A stretch of DNA of 54,331 nucleotides from contig CALVEA010000013.1 of the NCBI GenBank assembly GCA_944326455.1, forward strand, positions 1 to 54,331. The letters are read 5' to 3'. This DNA comes from Candidatus Gastranaerophilales bacterium. GTDB lineage: Bacteria; Cyanobacteriota; Vampirovibrionia; Gastranaerophilales; Gastranaerophilaceae. How positions within the stretch are numbered: the first letter of the stretch is position 1; each line of letters starts with the position of its first letter. Under the pieces are notes generated by a model. The model worked only from the letters and a program-made list of their open reading frames with translations, was not told the DNA's origin and made no database searches. The position numbers were made by a program, and so were the translations under genes. Below, in pieces: positions 44,927 to 52,302 of the stretch.

Positions 44927-45835
44927 TTATACTTGTAAATGTTTTTTTATTGACAAAAAGCTTCCGCTTGCCCCAAATGCTGTACCTATCAATAATAGAG
45001 AGATTATAACTATATTTTGAGCATAAGCCGGCGACGGTATAAGAAAGAACTTATGAACATTCAATAATAGACTCTGAACCCAATTAAGAGGGAGTACAGC
45101 TATTATGGAAGAGACAAAGCCGTAGAAAGCACCTTGCATAACCAGAGGAGTCTTTATATACCAGTTACTGACTCCCATTAGACGCATAATCTCTATTTCA
45201 TCTTTTCTGGATTGAATAACTAATTGTATAGTATTATTAATAATAGTTATTGTTAAGGCTGCCGAAATAATGACAACAAAAAACATAGTTGTATTAACGA
45301 TATGAGTCAAAAACTGTATTTTTTTAGCGAGTTCTTTTGCATAACCCATATCTTCAACACCGGACATCGGTTTAATTTGATTAAACACTTCCGTAATATT
45401 TTGCGGTTTGTCAACTTTTACACGCAGAGTATCAGGCAGCGGATTGGCTATATCCTGGAGTCCCAGCTCCCTCTTTAATCCGTCCCAAGATTCTTCTTTA
45501 GGAATCAGCCTTACAGATTGAACATGTTTAATTTCTTTGATTCTGTCTTTAACAATGGAAGAAGATGCATTTGATTTGAGGTATACTGAAATCTCAAGCA
45601 CATTACCGAGTTCGTTTGCAAAAGTTGACAAAGAAAGCGTAAATCTGAACAATACACCAAACAGGGTCAGTATAGCCGCCATTGTGGTTATAATAACAAG
45701 ATTAATAATTCCTGTTCTTTTAATATCATTGACAGCTTCCATTAATATTCTGTATGCAATACGAAGTTCACACAGCCAGTCTTTTGGGATGTGCTTTTTT
45801 ACCTGTTTTTTTAACTGCTGTCTGCTATTGTCCAT
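44927..45835 (-). CDS. ftsX: Cell-division protein FtsX
   Basis: This protein is 302 residues from the chosen ATG. It has four membrane segments: one near residue 55-75 followed by the extracellular domain (VLEISVYLKSNASSSIV, the ECD region), and three at the C-terminus. TMFFVVIISAALTITIINNTIQLVI and RKDEIEIMRLMGVSNWYI are hallmark FtsX blocks. With FtsE it controls cell-wall hydrolases at the septum. The ATG at 45835 overlaps the ftsE stop by 11 bases; an in-frame start at 45877 lies deeper inside ftsE. Confidence 0.92.
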   Translation of the reverse strand: MDNSRQQLKKQVKKHIPKDWLCELRIAYRILMEAVNDIKRTGIINLVIITTMAAILTLFGVLFRFTLSLSTFANELGNVLEISVYLKSNASSSIVKDRIKEIKHVQSVRLIPKEESWDGLKRELGLQDIANPLPDTLRVKVDKPQNITEVFNQIKPMSGVEDMGYAKELAKKIQFLTHIVNTTMFFVVIISAALTITIINNTIQLVIQSRKDEIEIMRLMGVSNWYIKTPLVMQGAFYGFVSSIIAVLPLNWVQSLLLNVHKFFLIPSPAYAQNIVIISLLLIGTAFGASGSFLSIKKHLQV

Positions 45836-46502
45836 AGGTACCTGCCTGAATATCTCTAATAATTTCGCCATTTTCAAGAGTCAGTACTCTTTTTCTAAAC
45901 CTGTCCACAAGTGTATAATCGTGCGTTGAAACAATTACCGTGATTCCTCTTTGATTAATTTGTTCAAGAATCTGCATAACTTCAAGAGAATTTTTAGGGT
46001 CAAGGTTTCCTGTAGGCTCATCCGCAATTAAAAGCGGCGGTCCGTTGACAAGAGCCCTTGCAATACTAACCCTTTGCTGTTCTCCGCCGGATAGTTCCGA
46101 TGGTTTTGCTTTTGCTTTATCTGACAAACCTACAACCTTCAAAGCTCCGGATACACGAGTTCTTATTTCTGATGAACTGATGCCTAATGTACGGATTACA
46201 TAGGCAATATTGTCAAATACTGTTTGATTTTGTAATAATTTATAATCCTGGAATACAATCCCCATACATCTTCTTAGGTTAGGCACCTTATCCGAAGGAA
46301 GATTTGCGATATTAATTCCCCCTATCAAAACTGTCCCTGTTGTAGGCGTTTCTTCTTTATAAAGAAGCTTCATCAACGTAGATTTGCCTGCACCGGACGC
46401 TCCTGTTATAAAAACAAACTCCCCGGACAAAATGTCCAGATTGATATTTTTAAGTGCATAATTATTTTTGTACTTTTTTGTAACTGACCTCAATTGAATC
46501 AT
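45825..46502 (-). CDS. ftsE: Cell-division ATPase FtsE
   Basis: This 225-residue ABC ATPase has Walker A GASGAGKST, FQDYKLLQNQTVFDNIAY (the FtsE-type Q-loop), the signature LSGGEQQRVSIARAL, Walker B LLIADEPTGNLD and the switch His in STHDYTLV. It precedes ftsX. The start overlaps the transketolase-half stop by four bases. Confidence 0.95.
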   Translation of the reverse strand: MIQLRSVTKKYKNNYALKNINLDILSGEFVFITGASGAGKSTLMKLLYKEETPTTGTVLIGGINIANLPSDKVPNLRRCMGIVFQDYKLLQNQTVFDNIAYVIRTLGISSSEIRTRVSGALKVVGLSDKAKAKPSELSGGEQQRVSIARALVNGPPLLIADEPTGNLDPKNSLEVMQILEQINQRGITVIVSTHDYTLVDRFRKRVLTLENGEIIRDIQAGTYGQ

Positions 46503-47446
46503 TGTTTTAACTCTACTATCCTTTTTACAATACTTTCAGCATCCAACCCGTAATAATTAAGTAATTCCTTTGGAGTTCCGCTCTGTCCAAAACAATCCGG
46601 CATTCCTATCCGTAATACTCTGGCAGGATAAGTTTCGCTCAAACATTCACACACCGCAGAACCAAGCCCGCCGTATATAGAGTGGTTTTCTACAACAACA
46701 GCGTATCCGGTTTTCTTAACACTTTCAACTATTGTTTTAATATCCAGAGGTTTGACAACAGGAACAGAAATAACTTCCGCATCAATACCGTTTTCCGCTA
46801 ATATTTGAGCTGCTTTAAATGTCTCGGAAAGGACATCCCCATTAGAAATCAAGGTTAAATCACAGCCATGTTTTAAAACCTGTGCCCTTTGCGGATTAAA
46901 CTTATAATCAGAAGGATATACGTCAGGCAGACTATTTCTGGCTATCCTTATATACACAGGTCCTGCATGCTCCGCTGCATAATCCAAGACTTGAGCACAC
47001 TCATTACAGTCAGCCGGAACGATTACCGTCATATTAGGGAGTCCCCGCATAAGAGAAATGTCTTCCAGTGCCTGATGAGTTGCGCCGTCTTCTCCAACGG
47101 TTATCCCGCCATGCGTGCCGATTATCTTTACATTAGCTTTTTGGTAACAAACCGACATTCTTATTTGGTCATAGGTTCTGCCGGTCGCAAAAACGGCAAA
47201 CGTCGCTGCAAAAGGAATTTTCCCCGTTAAAGATAATCCTGCAGCAGTCGTTATCATATCCTGCTCCGCAATCCCCATATCAAAGAATCTTTCAGGGTAA
47301 GCTTTTGCAAACATAGCAGTCTGTGTTGAGCAGGATACATCTGAGTCAAGAACAACTACTTGCGGGTACTTTTTACCCAGTTCAACAAGCTCTTTTCCGA
47401 ATGCTTCTCTTATAGATTTTTTTGTATCATAGTCTATTACGAGCAT
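46499..47446 (-). CDS. Transketolase, C-terminal subunit
   Basis: This 315-residue protein is the C-terminal half of a split transketolase (COG3958): the pyrimidine-binding Pyr domain with IAEQDMITTAAGLSLTGK and HGGITVGEDGATHQALEDISL, and the C-terminal transketolase domain. The N-terminal diphosphate-binding half, normally adjacent, is not in the window; the next upstream gene is a small coiled-coil protein. It overlaps ftsE by four bases. DXP synthase-like function is unlikely because of the length and the IAEQDM context. Confidence 0.88.
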   Translation of the reverse strand: MLVIDYDTKKSIREAFGKELVELGKKYPQVVVLDSDVSCSTQTAMFAKAYPERFFDMGIAEQDMITTAAGLSLTGKIPFAATFAVFATGRTYDQIRMSVCYQKANVKIIGTHGGITVGEDGATHQALEDISLMRGLPNMTVIVPADCNECAQVLDYAAEHAGPVYIRIARNSLPDVYPSDYKFNPQRAQVLKHGCDLTLISNGDVLSETFKAAQILAENGIDAEVISVPVVKPLDIKTIVESVKKTGYAVVVENHSIYGGLGSAVCECLSETYPARVLRIGMPDCFGQSGTPKELLNYYGLDAESIVKRIVELKQ

Positions 47447-47510
47447 TAATCCCCCTCATTATATGATTATATCATAAACAAGCAAAAACACCCAAACTTT
47501 TTAAAAAGCT

Positions 47511-47741
47511 TTAATTAAAATAATCACAAATAAGTTTCTCTCTGCGCGGAAGTATCTTTTTTATTTTTTCCGCGAATTTATTTTTTTCCAACTCTTCAAG
47601 CTGCTTTTTTAAAACAGCTTTTTCCAATATTAAGGAATTGCACAAATCAACACAAATACCGGACGTTGAATTATGCTGTGACAGCTGTTTTAACTTTAAT
47701 TCTATAAGGTGTATTTTCTTTTTTAATTGTTGTTTATTCAC
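47511..47741 (-). CDS. Small coiled-coil protein, unknown
   Basis: This 76-residue protein (from the GTG at 47741, which has GAAGAGG six bases upstream) is basic and helical, with leucine-heptad character (LKKKIHLIELKLKQLSQ; LILEKAVLKKQLEELEKNK). It contains two Cys in ICVDLCN. A TTG five codons upstream is the other in-frame start. It has no signal peptide. The gene lies between the transketolase half and the glycine-zipper gene, facing away from the latter. Function unknown. Confidence 0.65.
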   Translation of the reverse strand: MNKQQLKKKIHLIELKLKQLSQHNSTSGICVDLCNSLILEKAVLKKQLEELEKNKFAEKIKKILPRREKLICDYFN

Positions 47742-47907
47742 AAAAGACCTCTTCAAATAGGATATAACTTTTATATAGAATTTTCAATCAATCTTTTAGA
47801 GTATTCTTTTTTGTTTCTGCTATTAAAAATTTGTTACAAAATAATTAATCTATTACTGCATTACACGAACTAAACGTAAATTTTTGTAAAGATTAAAATT
47901 TAAACCC

Positions 47908-47934
47908 TAAAGTTTTGATAAAAATTGCCGTTAA
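47908..47934 (+). promoter_or_regulatory. Sigma-28 (FliA)-type promoter
   Basis: TAAAGTTT (47908-47915) and GCCGTTAA (47927-47934) are separated by exactly 11 bases. The E. coli FliA consensus is TAAAGTTT-N11-GCCGATAA, so 15 of 16 positions match. It lies 58 bases before the ATG at 47993. Confidence 0.8.
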
Positions 47935-47992
47935 CCATACCAAAGTACCAAATGTAGGTTAATAATTGTATAAAGAAAGGAGTATTACAGTT

Positions 47993-49639
47993 ATGGGAAT
48001 CAATTTTGAAGGACTTTCTCCTGAGTCAAAAGCAAAGTTACAGCAGATTATGTCTGATAACGTTGTTACGGGTAAGGAAGTTCAAGGGCTGAACGCAGCT
48101 GAACAAGAAGCATTAAGTTCACTTCTGGGCGGAAAACTGCCTGATGTAGGAGAACAAGTTACGTTATCTAAAAGACATGTTGGTGAGGCAGAAGCTAAAC
48201 CGCAAAAATCATGGGCACAAAAATTAGGAATTGCAGCGGCTGTTGTCGCAGGTACTACTGCACTTGGGGCTGCTATCGGCGGGGTTGCTGGATTCTTTGG
48301 CGGAGGTGTCGGCGCAGTTCCGGGCGCTATCGCAGGTGCTAAATTAGGTGCTATTGCAGGGGCTGCACTTGTAGGACTTTCAAGCTGCGGTGAAGATACT
48401 TATGCTCCTGAAATCATCAGCGATGATGATTATAATATAACAGTTAATGTTACTCAGAAGTACGATGAATTAGTCAAATTACTTAAAGAAATTATTGCAG
48501 GACGAGAAGAAGACAGCGCTAAAATTCAAGAACTTATTGATATCTTGAAAGGACAAGGACAAACTCTGGATGCAATCTTACAACACTTGATAAAACAAGG
48601 TGTACAGTTGTCTGATATTCTGGATTTACTAAAAGAAACAAGCATTACTCAAGAGGAAATTCTTGATGCCGTTACAAACGGAAATGAAGAAATTAAAAAT
48701 TACATGAGTCAAATCCTTAGCTTGGTTAATTCCGGTGTCCAAATCAGCCAGAAAAATACAGAACTGCTTGATAAGTTAATTAACCTTGTAGGTTCAATGC
48801 AGCCGATGAGCGGTACCGAATTAAGCGCAGCATTTGAAAAATTGTTTAACCTCATAACAGCATCTATTGAACAAAATACAGAAATGGATGAAAAAACTTA
48901 CAATTTACTCTCTGAAATTCTTACTAATATTGAGAAGGGTAACGAAGCAAATATTCACTTCTATAAAACTATACTGGAACGAATGGATAGTTATGAAGAC
49001 GATATGAAAACTTACCTGACTAACATCCTTGAAGCTGTTAACAATGGTAATGCAATTAGCGAAGATATCAGAAATCTTACAATGAAAGTTCTGGAACAGA
49101 TTAACAATGGAGCTGTTGCTAACAACGATGCGCTTAAAGCAATTCTGGAAGCTATATCCAACATCAAGGTCGAAGGCGGCAATGTTGACTTGAGTACAGT
49201 TGAAAAAATGCTGGCTGAGTTACTTGATCAATCAAAATCAAATGGCGAGTTATTGAGCAGTATCGACGGTAAATTAGATGTTATTAACATGACAATTGAA
49301 GCTGCAACAGATAAAATCACAAATCTGTTAGGTGATAAGTTTGATCAAAATAACCAGTATTTCCAAGAAATTATTAACACTATTAAGGGGCTTGGTGATT
49401 TAGGCTATGATGATACAGCTCTTCTTGAAAAACTGGATACAATACTTAATGTCTTGAACAACATTAAAGATGATACTGACAAAACAGATTTATTATCTAA
49501 ATTAGATGAAATCTTGGCAGCAATTAAAGATCACAAAGTAGTGGTTGATGTTACAGGTAAAGTTACTTGCGAATGTAACTGCGGTGACAGCGGCAGCCAC
49601 GAAGGGATTGTCGGTGATTTAAGCGACCTTTTGGGATAG
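47993..49639 (+). CDS. Glycine-zipper / coiled-coil repeat protein in flagellar regulon
   Basis: This 548-residue protein has no recognised family. Residues 1-70 form a polar helical N-terminus without a signal peptide. Residues 79-129 are a Gly/Ala-rich membrane segment (GxxxG zipper) ending at Cys132. Residues 155-510 are a long helical array of 18-21-residue units starting IL..(I/V)..G, for example ILDAVTNGNEEI, ILTNIEKGNEAN, ILEAVNNGNAIS and VLEQINNGAVAN. The tail has Cys526-x-Cys528-x-Cys530. I chose the ATG at 47993, with AAAGGAG upstream; a TTG at 47966 is in frame. A sigma-28 promoter precedes it. It may be exported by the flagellar type III system, which is inference. Confidence 0.85.
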   Translation: MGINFEGLSPESKAKLQQIMSDNVVTGKEVQGLNAAEQEALSSLLGGKLPDVGEQVTLSKRHVGEAEAKPQKSWAQKLGIAAAVVAGTTALGAAIGGVAGFFGGGVGAVPGAIAGAKLGAIAGAALVGLSSCGEDTYAPEIISDDDYNITVNVTQKYDELVKLLKEIIAGREEDSAKIQELIDILKGQGQTLDAILQHLIKQGVQLSDILDLLKETSITQEEILDAVTNGNEEIKNYMSQILSLVNSGVQISQKNTELLDKLINLVGSMQPMSGTELSAAFEKLFNLITASIEQNTEMDEKTYNLLSEILTNIEKGNEANIHFYKTILERMDSYEDDMKTYLTNILEAVNNGNAISEDIRNLTMKVLEQINNGAVANNDALKAILEAISNIKVEGGNVDLSTVEKMLAELLDQSKSNGELLSSIDGKLDVINMTIEAATDKITNLLGDKFDQNNQYFQEIINTIKGLGDLGYDDTALLEKLDTILNVLNNIKDDTDKTDLLSKLDEILAAIKDHKVVVDVTGKVTCECNCGDSGSHEGIVGDLSDLLG

Positions 49640-49662
49640 AATTTAATCGGTTATCCAATGAA

Positions 49663-49696
49663 ATCGCGGGCGGATGCTAAAGCATCCGCCCGCGAT
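49663..49696. terminator. Perfect GC-rich palindrome, probable terminator
   Basis: A 16-bp perfect stem (ATCGCGGGCGGATGCT with its complement) encloses AA, 23 bases after the stop at 49639. TCTTTGTG follows on the plus strand. Its GC content is far above the local average. It may serve as terminator and also as a boundary of the repeat region. Confidence 0.7.
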
Positions 49697-49728
49697 TCTT
49701 TGTGTCCGGAATTGCGAATCAATAATTA

Positions 49729-49769
49729 CCTTCCCCCACCCTAACTCGGGGAGGGCAGGGGTGGGGAAC
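49729..49769. repeat. REP-like inverted repeat
   Basis: CCTTCCCCCACCC at 49729-49741 is the imperfect complement of GGGTGGGGAA at 49760-49769, around a CTCGGGGAGGG core. It is GC-rich in an AT-rich background and has the form of an intergenic REP-type element. Only one copy is in the window. Confidence 0.6.
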
Positions 49770-49774
49770 AATAG

Positions 49775-50062
49775 TTAATTATTAAGATAGTGACTTATTT
49801 CTTGATAAATACCTTCAATATTGTTATCAATATCATTATTCCAAAAACGAAGAACTTTAAATCCTTTAGATTCTAGATACTTTGTTCGTTCCATATCATA
49901 GCATTTTCCAGATAGGGTATTATGTTACCCTCCGCCAACTTCTATTATTAAATTTTTCTCATGGCAAATAAAATCGACAATATAATTGCCTATTGAATAT
50001 TGCCTGCGGAACTTATAATTATAGAGACTCCTTTTCCGCAAAATCTGCCATAGCTTGCGTTC
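49775..50062 (-). pseudogene. DUF559 (Vsr-like nuclease) pseudogene
   Basis: Read on the minus strand, residues ERKLWQILRKRSL, YKFRRQYSIGNYIVDFICHE, KNLIIEVGGG, HNTLSGKCYDMERTKYLES and GFKVLRFWNNDIDNNIEGIY follow each other in one frame and match the DUF559 endonuclease-like family (usual start about 20-25 residues earlier). A TAA at 49925-49927 interrupts it at the position of the conserved Gln in the GGQH motif. A frame break (stop) also lies just upstream of ERKLW. The N-terminus is missing where the inverted-repeat element at 50074 begins. It is an old, non-functional copy. Confidence 0.8.
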
Positions 50063-50073
50063 TTAAACTAAAA

Positions 50074-50213
50074 TGTCATCCCGAACTTGTTACACCAAGC
50101 GGACTATCTTGTTGGTCAAGCCTACTAACTTATATTTACCCCTTTCGGGAGCTTGCCAGAAAGCAAGTATAACGCCAAATTGGTAAGATGCTGAATCAAG
50201 TTCAGCATGACAA
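50074..50213. repeat. MITE-like element with terminal inverted repeats
   Basis: TGTCATCCCGAACTTG at 50074 and its imperfect complement CAAGTTCAGCATGACA ending at 50213 bracket about 140 bases with no gene. The ends match at 13 of 16 positions. The left end abuts the missing N-terminus of the DUF559 pseudogene. The ends resemble widespread short intergenic repeats of the TGTCATxxxGAACTTG type. Confidence 0.6.
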
Positions 50214-50261
50214 AATATTTTATCATGGACAGTAGTGCCCAATCAGGGGAAGGTGCAATAT

Positions 50262-51326
50262 CTACCCTCTTGACCTTCCCTTCGGATCAAGGTAATCCCT
50301 TATAAAATCTCCCAGAAGGTTAAACGACAATACCGCAAGGAATATCAAAACCCCCGGGGTCAAAAGCCATGGTCTATATAGAATATTTGTAAACTCCTGC
50401 GCTTCTTTAAGCATATTTCCCCAGCTCGCATCCGGCTGCTGAATACCTAAACCCAAGAAACTTAAGCCGGACTCTGCCAAAATATAAGAAGGTACTGACA
50501 GAGTCATTGCAATAATTACATAACTCGTTGTCTGAGGAAGAATATGTTTTAAAATAATTCGCAGATTTGAAGCTCCGAGTGTTTTTTCTGCCAGTACAAA
50601 TTCTTCTTTCTTTATAGAAAGCACCATCCCTCTGACAACCCGGGCAAATCCTGCCCAGCCAATCAGAGCAAGTATTACAATAATCAAACTGAACCTCTGT
50701 ACACTTGTCATGCCGGAAGGCAGAATCGCAGCAAGGATTATCAAAAGATAAAAACTCGGAATCGCCATCGTAGCTTCTGCAAACCGCATCATCAGGGTAT
50801 CGACTATCCCGCCGAAGTAACCGGAAAGTCCGCCGTACAAAAGCCCTATCGGAAAAACTATTAAAAGCGATAAAAAACCTACCGTCATTGAGATTCTGCC
50901 GCCAAAAAGGAGTCTGGAAAACACATCCCGCCCGTTGATATCAGTCCCGAGAAGATGTATTTCACCACCGTTATTTACCCCGAAAAGATGCCTGCTGGTT
51001 GGGATTAATCCTAAAAATTTATATTTTTCACCCCTTGCAAAAGGTTTTATATAATATTTTTGGCTTCTATCCTCTTCAAATACGGTCTGCATTAGAGCCG
51101 GCTCAAATTTTCTGATGTAATTATAAGTATAAGGTCTTGAAAAATGTCCGTTTTCATCTATTGTATACACTCTGGAAGGCGGAGCGTAAGCCATTTCTCT
51201 ATTAGCATAATAGTTAGAATACGGAGCTATAAAATCCGCAAACAAAATAACGAGATACAAAAAACAGAGCACAATAAATGCTGATTTTGCGAACTTATCT
51301 TTCATTATCTTTCTTAAAAGTTCCAT
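50262..51326 (-). CDS. Peptide ABC transporter permease, OppC/DppC type
   Basis: This 354-residue permease has an N-terminal membrane segment, a polar linker longer than usual (about 30-105) and five C-terminal segments. The binding-protein-dependent transport motif (EAA loop) is LVLAEKTLGASNLRIILKHILPQ, and the family-typical GTDINGRDVFSRLLFGGRISMTVGF and ESGLSFLGLGIQQPDASWGNML are present. I prefer the ATG at 51326, just after the upstream stop, over in-frame GTG codons. The ATPase genes (OppD/F) do not follow. Confidence 0.92.
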   Translation of the reverse strand: MELLRKIMKDKFAKSAFIVLCFLYLVILFADFIAPYSNYYANREMAYAPPSRVYTIDENGHFSRPYTYNYIRKFEPALMQTVFEEDRSQKYYIKPFARGEKYKFLGLIPTSRHLFGVNNGGEIHLLGTDINGRDVFSRLLFGGRISMTVGFLSLLIVFPIGLLYGGLSGYFGGIVDTLMMRFAEATMAIPSFYLLIILAAILPSGMTSVQRFSLIIVILALIGWAGFARVVRGMVLSIKKEEFVLAEKTLGASNLRIILKHILPQTTSYVIIAMTLSVPSYILAESGLSFLGLGIQQPDASWGNMLKEAQEFTNILYRPWLLTPGVLIFLAVLSFNLLGDFIRDYLDPKGRSRG

Positions 51327-51327
51327 C

Positions 51328-52302
51328 CTACTCACCACCCCTTCTTAATCTCGGGTCTGTTATCATAAGCAGGATATCAGCAATAAGATTTCCTAAGATT
51401 AACATTATCGTTCCCATCATCAAAGATGCCATAACAAGGTTTATATCTGATTTCATAACCGCTTCCAGTATAAGCCTCCCGAGTCCCGGATACTGGAATA
51501 CATATTCAGTAAGCGCAGCTCCGCTAAGCAAGCCTGCAAATTCAAATCCTAAAAGAGTTATCATAGGATTAACCGCATTTCTTAAAGCATGTTTAAAGAC
51601 AACTTTCCACTCGCTTAAACCTTTTGCACGTGCGAATTTGACATAGTCGCTGTCAAGCACTTCCAGCATATTAGCTCTCATTTGCCGCTGCAAGCCGGAA
51701 AGTGATATAGTAAACAACACAAGCGCCGGCAGACATAAATGTTTGGCTATATCAATAATTTTAGCCCCGAATCCCATGTCATTAAAGTTGTAGCTGGTAA
51801 GTCCTCCTACAGGGAACCAGCCGGTTTTTACCGCAAACATCAGCATAAGGATAGCAAAGAAAAACGATGGTATTGCCATTCCTATACTGGCTAAAATCGT
51901 TAACATTCTGTCAAAAGCCGTTTCTTTTTTTATAGCGGAAAGTATTCCCAGAGGTACACCAACAGCCCAGGTCATAAAAATTACAACCAGAGTCAAAAGA
52001 AGGGTATTAGGAATTCTTTCTTTTAGTTTTACGGAAACCTTTTCCCCAGCCGAAGTATATCCCAAATCCCCTTTAACAAAAGATTTTGCCCAGGAAAAAT
52101 ACTGTATATAAATAGGTTTATCAAGATTAAGTCTTTTTATTTCCTTATTTAATGTTTCCTGTGATATTGAAGGATTTAATCTCAATTCAGCAAGCGGATC
52201 TACAGGAGATAATCTGATTATGAAAAAACTAATCAGTGAAACTATTATCAAAAGAGGAATAGTTTGAAGTATTCTTTTAAAAATGTATTTAGTAAACTCC
52301 AT
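51328..52302 (-). CDS. Peptide ABC transporter permease, OppB/DppB type
   Basis: This 324-residue permease has six membrane segments. The N-terminus (IFKRILQTIPLLIIVSLISFFIIRLSPVDP), the EAA loop (YVKFARAKGLSEWKVVFKHALRNAV) and GAALTEYVFQYPGLGRLILEAVM are typical. Together with the OppC-type permease it forms the membrane channel. The start overlaps the binding-protein stop by one base. Confidence 0.94.
   Translation of the reverse strand: MEFTKYIFKRILQTIPLLIIVSLISFFIIRLSPVDPLAELRLNPSISQETLNKEIKRLNLDKPIYIQYFSWAKSFVKGDLGYTSAGEKVSVKLKERIPNTLLLTLVVIFMTWAVGVPLGILSAIKKETAFDRMLTILASIGMAIPSFFFAILMLMFAVKTGWFPVGGLTSYNFNDMGFGAKIIDIAKHLCLPALVLFTISLSGLQRQMRANMLEVLDSDYVKFARAKGLSEWKVVFKHALRNAVNPMITLLGFEFAGLLSGAALTEYVFQYPGLGRLILEAVMKSDINLVMASLMMGTIMLILGNLIADILLMITDPRLRRGGE

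Larger units (their letters stand above)
49640..50261. other. Gene-poor repeat-rich interval
   Basis: This 622-base stretch holds no intact gene. It contains the palindrome, the REP-like element, the DUF559 pseudogene and the MITE-like element listed above. The last 48 bases before the oppC stop carry GGGGAAGGT and ACCTTCCC in inverted orientation, a possible loop overlapping the end of oppC. I see nothing else in it. Confidence 0.75.
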
